Assembly: GCA_029267975.1 (NCBI GenBank)
Contig: JAJUHH010000096.1
Coordinates: forward strand, 1 to 8,987
Reading direction: 5' to 3'
Origin: Clostridiales bacterium
Lineage (GTDB): Bacteria; Bacillota; Clostridia; Lachnospirales; Lachnospiraceae
DNA length: 8,987 bases
Part shown: piece after piece, positions 4,748 through 8,987 of the stretch
Layout: every line of letters begins with the position of its first letter
Position numbering within the stretch: position 1 is the stretch's first letter
Notes under the pieces: model-generated
What the model saw: the letters and a program-made list of their open reading frames with translations, nothing else
Told to the model about the DNA's origin: nothing
The model's database searches: none
Program-made: the position numbers and the translations under genes

Positions 4748-7090
4748 GGTAATAAAAAAGAACTGCCTTTAGGAGTGTATCATTTTCTGGAGGGTTATCA
4801 GGTAAAGAAAGATGACATCATAGCATATGCAGAAACGGACATGAATCTGGAGGGGAATTTTGCAAGAGGCTATATCGTGCTGACCCGGAAGAAGCTGATT
4901 ATTATGGTAGCAGAGCCGGATCGCAATGAGGTTTATCAGTTTAAGGGATATGGAAGCCTCCAGGAGCTTAAGCAGCATAAGGAAAGAGCCTGGGCGGCTC
5001 AGTTTCATTCCCTTGAGGAATTGCAGCGCCTGGAGCTGTTTAGGACGGTCAGCGGTGGTGTGCTCTACTCCACATCCAAAAAAGACAGCCCCGGCAGTGT
5101 TCCGGATGTACAGCTGGCAGCCATGACAAACCTGAGACTGGGAGAGGCTCTCCGGATTACCAGGCTTTTTGAACTGTTAAAAGAGAAGGGACAGGTGACA
5201 GAGGAGGATCTTAAGGAGGAGGAGCAGGAAGAATACTGCCCCAAGTGTGGCAGCATGTATCCGGATAAGGATCGTAAGATCTGCCCCAGATGCATGGACC
5301 GAAGATCTGTATTTATTCGCTCCCTGTCTTATTTTGCACCCTTCAAATATAAAATTGCCCTGATGATGGTCTGTTACATCATTACGGCAGGGCTTAATCT
5401 GGTGTGGCCCTATTTCAGCGGTACCATATTGTACGATAAGATTTTAGCCAAGGACGAGCATTTTCTAAAGCTTCTCGGTATACCGGGAATGGAATTTGTC
5501 ACAGCACTGGGTCTCATTGTGATCACCATGCTGCTGACCAAGATCACCATGCAGGCAATCGGCATCCTTCAGGGTGTCATGACTGCAACCATAGTACCTG
5601 TAGTGGTAAAGGAGATGAAGACTCAGGTATTCCGTTCCATGGGAAAGCTCTCCATCAGTTTCTACAACAAGCGGCAGACGGGCAGCCTTATGACCCGGGT
5701 GTTAAGTGATGCGGAACATGTGACAGGCTTTTTTATTGACGGCCTTCCCTATCTCTTCATCAATCTGCTTACACTCATTGCTACCGCAGTGGTTATGTTC
5801 CTTATGAATTGGGGACTGGCACTCCTGACTTTATTCTTTGTACCTGTGATCTTTACCATAAGCTTTCGCTTGATACCCCGACTGTGGCAGTTTTATGGGA
5901 GAAGACACAGGGCAGAAAGGGCTATGAACTCCAGGCTCAATGATAATCTGACGGGAGCCCGTGTGGTGAAGGCCTTTGGGCAGCAGGAAAGCGAGATAAA
6001 GCGCTTTGATAAGAATAATTCCAGGGTTCGCAGCGCAGAAATGTCCCTGGTGAACTTTGATAATAAATTCTACGCCTTATATGTAACCTTTGAACGAATT
6101 GCCAATGTGGTAATCTGGGGACTGGGCTCTTATTTGATCCTGACAGGAACCAACATGGAGTTTGGTGTGCTCATGACCTTTGTAGGCTATGCACAGCAGC
6201 TGAATGGTCCTTTGGATTTCATATCCTGGCTGTTTCGCTGGTTTACAGACAGCATGAACAGTGCTCAGCGAATTTTTGAGATCATCGATGCCGTACCGGA
6301 GCTGACAGAAAAGCCGAACCCCATCCCCTTAGAGAATATTCGGGGAGAGATCGAGCTTAAGAATGTAACCTTTGGCTACGAGCCTAACAAGCCTATCTTA
6401 AAGAACATAAATCTAAAGATTGAAGCAGGGAAGATGCTTGGTATCGTGGGACGCTCCGGTGCAGGCAAGTCCACTCTGGTGAATTTGATCTCAAGACTGT
6501 ATGATCCCCAGGAGGGAGAGATCTACCTTGACGGAATCAATATCAAGGATCTGGCTTTTCGGGACTTACGGAAAAATGTGGCAATGGTATCCCAGGAAAC
6601 CTATATCTTTATGGGAACCGTCGCAGAGAATATCGCCTATGCCAATGCCCAGGCCAGCAGAGAGGATATCATTCATGCTGCGGTTTTGGCAAGTGCCCAT
6701 GATTTTATCTGCAGAATGCCGGATGGATATGATACTGTGATCGGCTCTTCCGGAAGGGAGCTATCCGGCGGGGAGCGGCAGCGTATCTCCATTGCCAGAG
6801 CAATTTTGGCAAATCCCAAGATATTAATCCTGGATGAAGCAACCGCCTCCGTAGATACGGAGACAGAGAAAGCGATCCAGGCATCCATTAATTTCCTGAT
6901 CAAGGATAGAACGACAATATCAATTGCCCATCGGCTCTCCACACTCCGTGATGCAGACCGGCTGGTGGTCATTGACAATGGTGAGGTGACGGAGGAAGGT
7001 ACGCATGCTGAGCTATTGGAGAAGAAGGGAACCTATTATAAGCTGAAGGAGCTGCAGACCAAGGCACTGGCTTTGAAGGGAATTGAATAG
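4745..7090 (+). CDS. ABC exporter subunit with N-terminal PH-like domain and zinc ribbon
   Basis: A 781-residue exporter half-subunit (789 if the ATG at 4721 were used), about 200 residues longer than a standard one. Residues 1-140 form an extra cytoplasmic domain; the strand GYIVLTRKKLIIM (42-54) suggests a PH-like fold, with no C39 peptidase motif. A zinc ribbon follows: CPKC (165-168) and CPRC (180-183). The membrane domain runs about 195-500, with coupling-helix sequence FYNKRQTGSLMTRVLSD (306-322). The ATPase domain covers 533-781: A-loop Y545, Walker A GRSGAGKS (569-576), Q-loop Q617, signature LSGGE (673-677), Walker B ILILDE with E698, and H729. All are consensus. It is followed at 62 bases by a DUF1854 gene and then by a second exporter subunit with the same N-terminal plan, so a heterodimer with a soluble helper is the best inference. 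The exported substrate is unknown. Confidence 0.92.
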   Translation: MGNKKELPLGVYHFLEGYQVKKDDIIAYAETDMNLEGNFARGYIVLTRKKLIIMVAEPDRNEVYQFKGYGSLQELKQHKERAWAAQFHSLEELQRLELFRTVSGGVLYSTSKKDSPGSVPDVQLAAMTNLRLGEALRITRLFELLKEKGQVTEEDLKEEEQEEYCPKCGSMYPDKDRKICPRCMDRRSVFIRSLSYFAPFKYKIALMMVCYIITAGLNLVWPYFSGTILYDKILAKDEHFLKLLGIPGMEFVTALGLIVITMLLTKITMQAIGILQGVMTATIVPVVVKEMKTQVFRSMGKLSISFYNKRQTGSLMTRVLSDAEHVTGFFIDGLPYLFINLLTLIATAVVMFLMNWGLALLTLFFVPVIFTISFRLIPRLWQFYGRRHRAERAMNSRLNDNLTGARVVKAFGQQESEIKRFDKNNSRVRSAEMSLVNFDNKFYALYVTFERIANVVIWGLGSYLILTGTNMEFGVLMTFVGYAQQLNGPLDFISWLFRWFTDSMNSAQRIFEIIDAVPELTEKPNPIPLENIRGEIELKNVTFGYEPNKPILKNINLKIEAGKMLGIVGRSGAGKSTLVNLISRLYDPQEGEIYLDGINIKDLAFRDLRKNVAMVSQETYIFMGTVAENIAYANAQASREDIIHAAVLASAHDFICRMPDGYDTVIGSSGRELSGGERQRISIARAILANPKILILDEATASVDTETEKAIQASINFLIKDRTTISIAHRLSTLRDADRLVVIDNGEVTEEGTHAELLEKKGTYYKLKELQTKALALKGIE

Positions 7091-7152
7091 CTGGGCGGGA
7101 AGTCTTGGGAGCCGCTAAAGCTTAAATACTGCTTTGAAATGGAGGAGTTTAC

Positions 7153-7743
7153 ATGTCAGAAGAAATAAAAAACCCTGATAGCGGGAAGGGAATTGCTGAT
7201 GAAGGGGAATTTGATTTAAAGAAAATGGAAGAGGAAACCCAGGAGATGCTGCGCCTTCGATATATCACAAAGGATAATGCTGTGTTTGAACGGACAGAGG
7301 GTGGCTTCGTCTCCTTAAAGATCGAGGGGGAGACCTATCCCAGGGTGCAGGTTTATCAGTCCTTCCCTTTTACCGATCCGGATGCTTATATCTCCATCCG
7401 GGAGGCGGATGAGAAGGCTAGGGAGATTGGGATGATTAAGAATTTAAAGAAGGATGTATCAAGGGAAACAAGGCAGATCTTAGAGGAGCAACTAAGGCTG
7501 CGCTACTTTACCCCTAAGATTGAGAAGATCATCAATATTAAGGATGAATATGGTTTTGCTTACTTTGATGTACTTACCGATCATGGAGCCTGTCGTTTCA
7601 CCATCCAAATGGGTGGTGGTTCCGTGGTTCATCTGACGGATACCCGACTGATGATCACCGACCTGGACGGCAACCGCTTCGAGATTGTAGATGTGACGAG
7701 ACTGAGCACACAGGAGCTGAGGAAGCTGGACCTCTTCTTATAG
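7153..7743 (+). CDS. DUF1854-family protein, accessory to the paired ABC exporter
   Basis: A 196-residue protein with no signal peptide or membrane segment, so cytoplasmic. GGAGGAG (7141-7147) lies five bases before the ATG. I assign DUF1854 from its characteristic pattern: YPRVQVYQSFPFTDPDAYIS (62-81), a helical centre RQILEEQLRLRYFTPKIEKI (107-126), a strand-rich part (FAYFDVLTDHGACRFTIQ, 135-152) and the ending ITDLDGNRFEIVDVTRL (168-184). The first 25 residues are acidic and probably disordered. The biochemical role of the family is unknown. As I recall, some family members in proteobacteria are named for an association with cyanophycin genes and a neighbouring ABC transporter; no cyanophycin gene is in this window. 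Sitting between two exporter subunits with matching unusual N-termini, it probably binds or regulates that transporter. Spacing of 62 bases before and 55 after supports one operon. Confidence 0.85.
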   Translation: MSEEIKNPDSGKGIADEGEFDLKKMEEETQEMLRLRYITKDNAVFERTEGGFVSLKIEGETYPRVQVYQSFPFTDPDAYISIREADEKAREIGMIKNLKKDVSRETRQILEEQLRLRYFTPKIEKIINIKDEYGFAYFDVLTDHGACRFTIQMGGGSVVHLTDTRLMITDLDGNRFEIVDVTRLSTQELRKLDLFL

Positions 7744-7798
7744 GTACCACGAAGGACCTGTTCATTATGTTAGATGACATAGAAAGGCAGTGAAATAC

Positions 7799-8987
7799 AT
7801 GGAACTTTTATTTGAATTGCCCGGTCAGATCAGGCAGCTTCTTCCTCTGGAAGCGGGAGAGGACATCAAATATTGTGTCCCCTACGATATTGCAGAGGAT
7901 GGAAGTCTTGGTTAGGCCGGATATATTGTGGTTACAGCAACAAGGCTCTTAATAACTGCCGGGGAAAGCCTGTCCTATCAACAGAAGCTGAAGGAGCTTG
8001 AAACCATAAAATGTGAGCCCCTGGTGAATAACGGGATCTTATTAATTAAGGAATATAAAGAGGACTATGAGAAGTGGGTGGCCAGATTTTCCATGCACCA
8101 CCTGACACGAGCTTCCTTTGTGGCCAAGGGGGCACAGCGTCTGCGGGATCAGGATTTGAGGACGGTGGAGAGCAAAGAAAGGGAGAAAACCTGTCTGAAG
8201 TGCGGCAGGGCCTTACCGGGAACGAAAAAATGTCCTAAGTGTGACGGCAAGCTGGTAACGGTCTCTAAATTCTGGGGTCTGGTGAAGGAATATAAGCTGG
8301 GACTGCTTCTCATGTTCCTGTTTTCAGGGTCTACTACGGTCTTTCATTTGTATATGCCGGTATACCAGAAGCATTATGTCGATAATATTCTGGCGACGAA
8401 AGCAGGCACTATGAAGGATGTGCTGGTCTTTGTGGGAGTCATGTTTACCCTAACCATTGCCTTGGTCATCCTTGAGGTACTGAAGAATTGGTGGTTCGTG
8501 TCCCTGGGGGCCCGTCTCAGCATGGATATCCGAAGAAAGATGTATCATAAGATACAGGAATTAACCCTGTCCTTTATTACGGATAAACGACCTGGTGAGC
8601 TGATGAACCGGGTTTCTCAGGATACAAGAATAATCCAGAGATTTATGCAGGAAGGCTTCGGTCATATGTTCTCCTGTCTCATTACAATGATCGGTGCCAT
8701 TGCAATCATGCTGAGTATGGATGTAACCATGACCCTGGTATCCGTTGTATTTCTCCCCATTGTATTTTTCATCTCCACAGCATTTCGAAGGAATATTCAT
8801 AAACGCTTTCATCTGCAATGGGTGAAGAGTGATAAGATCAACAGCTCCCTGCAGGATGTGATCTCGGGTATGCGTGTGGTAAAGTCCTTTGGGAAGGAAC
8901 AGGAAGAATCGGAGAAGTTTGATCGTCTGAATGATGAGTATGCCGCAGTACAGCAGAGAAATGAGGTCTTCTGGGCTTCTCTGTTTC
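7799..8987 (+). pseudogene. Second PH-like/zinc-ribbon ABC exporter subunit, in-frame TAG at codon 39, cut by window end
   Basis: From the ATG at 7799 the frame reads MELLFELPGQ onwards, meets TAG at 7913-7915 (codon 39), then stays open for 357 codons to the window edge. Both sides of the stop belong to one protein: AEDGSLG before it and AGYIVVTATRLLI after it align with EGNFARGYIVLTRKKLII of the first subunit. A zinc ribbon follows, CLKC (132-135) and CPKC (145-148), then a membrane domain from about 165 with the coupling-helix stretch FITDKRPGELMNRVSQD. The ATPase domain lies beyond the window. The start is weakly supported: AGAAAGG (7781-7787) is 11 bases away, and an in-frame GTG at 7790 is too near. 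Downstream restarts (GTG 7928, ATG 8093) lack good sites; the ATG would drop the PH-like domain but keep ribbon and transporter. TAG ends three other genes here, so it is a normal stop. Nonsense mutation, base error or real readthrough cannot be told apart. Confidence 0.75.

Noticed and set aside
4745..5160. N-terminal extension as a C39 peptidase that would mark a bacteriocin exporter.
   Set aside because: There is no catalytic Cys-His-Asp arrangement; the only cysteines before the membrane domain are the four of the zinc ribbon.
7767..7793. Eight-codon frame (ATG at 7767) whose TGA overlaps an in-frame GTG of the last exporter gene.
   Set aside because: Too short to support, with a distant GAAGGA site; the overlap can arise by chance.
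7913..7915. TAG read as pyrrolysine or through global amber reassignment.
   Set aside because: Three other genes in the window end in TAG with no sign of continuation, and ABC exporters are not known pyrrolysine proteins.

Overview
The window looks like a chromosomal stretch from a low-to-moderate GC Firmicute, most likely a clostridium of the Lachnospiraceae type. This rests on purine-rich GGAGG-type ribosome binding sites, AT-rich intergenic DNA, and the style of the two-component and ABC proteins; no rRNA or marker gene confirms it. All supported genes lie on the + strand. There is no sign of a phage, insertion sequence, tRNA or CRISPR array.

Layout. (i) Bases 1-567 hold the C-terminal part of a GNAT-type acetyltransferase-like protein. 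(ii) Bases 568-833 form a regulatory leader: a consensus -10 promoter inside a long dyad, a hairpin flanked by direct repeats, a possible 17-codon leader peptide, and a small hairpin that would hide the ribosome binding site of the next gene. (iii) Bases 834-2558 encode a complete type I ABC exporter (574 aa). (iv) Bases 2692-4598 encode an OmpR-type response regulator and its histidine kinase, overlapping by one base; upstream is a direct repeat with 11-bp periodicity that suits an OmpR-family binding site. (v) Bases 4599-4744 hold a second control region with a perfect 14-bp inverted repeat and an extended -10 promoter. (vi) Bases 4745 to the window end hold an apparent operon: a large ABC exporter subunit with an extra N-terminal domain and a four-cysteine zinc ribbon, a DUF1854-family protein, and a second ABC subunit with the same unusual N-terminal plan, cut by the window edge.

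How the genes may work together. The last three genes look like one machine: two non-identical exporter half-subunits, each with an N-terminal PH-like domain plus zinc ribbon, and a small soluble DUF1854 partner between them. The substrate is unknown. The two-component pair sits between the two exporter units and could control either or both. The third exporter gene carries an in-frame TAG at codon 39 although the remaining 357 codons in the window are open. It is therefore either freshly inactivated, restarted downstream, read through, or affected by a base error.

The points most worth a second look are the DUF1854/dual-exporter module, the amber codon within it, and the layered leader in front of the first exporter.
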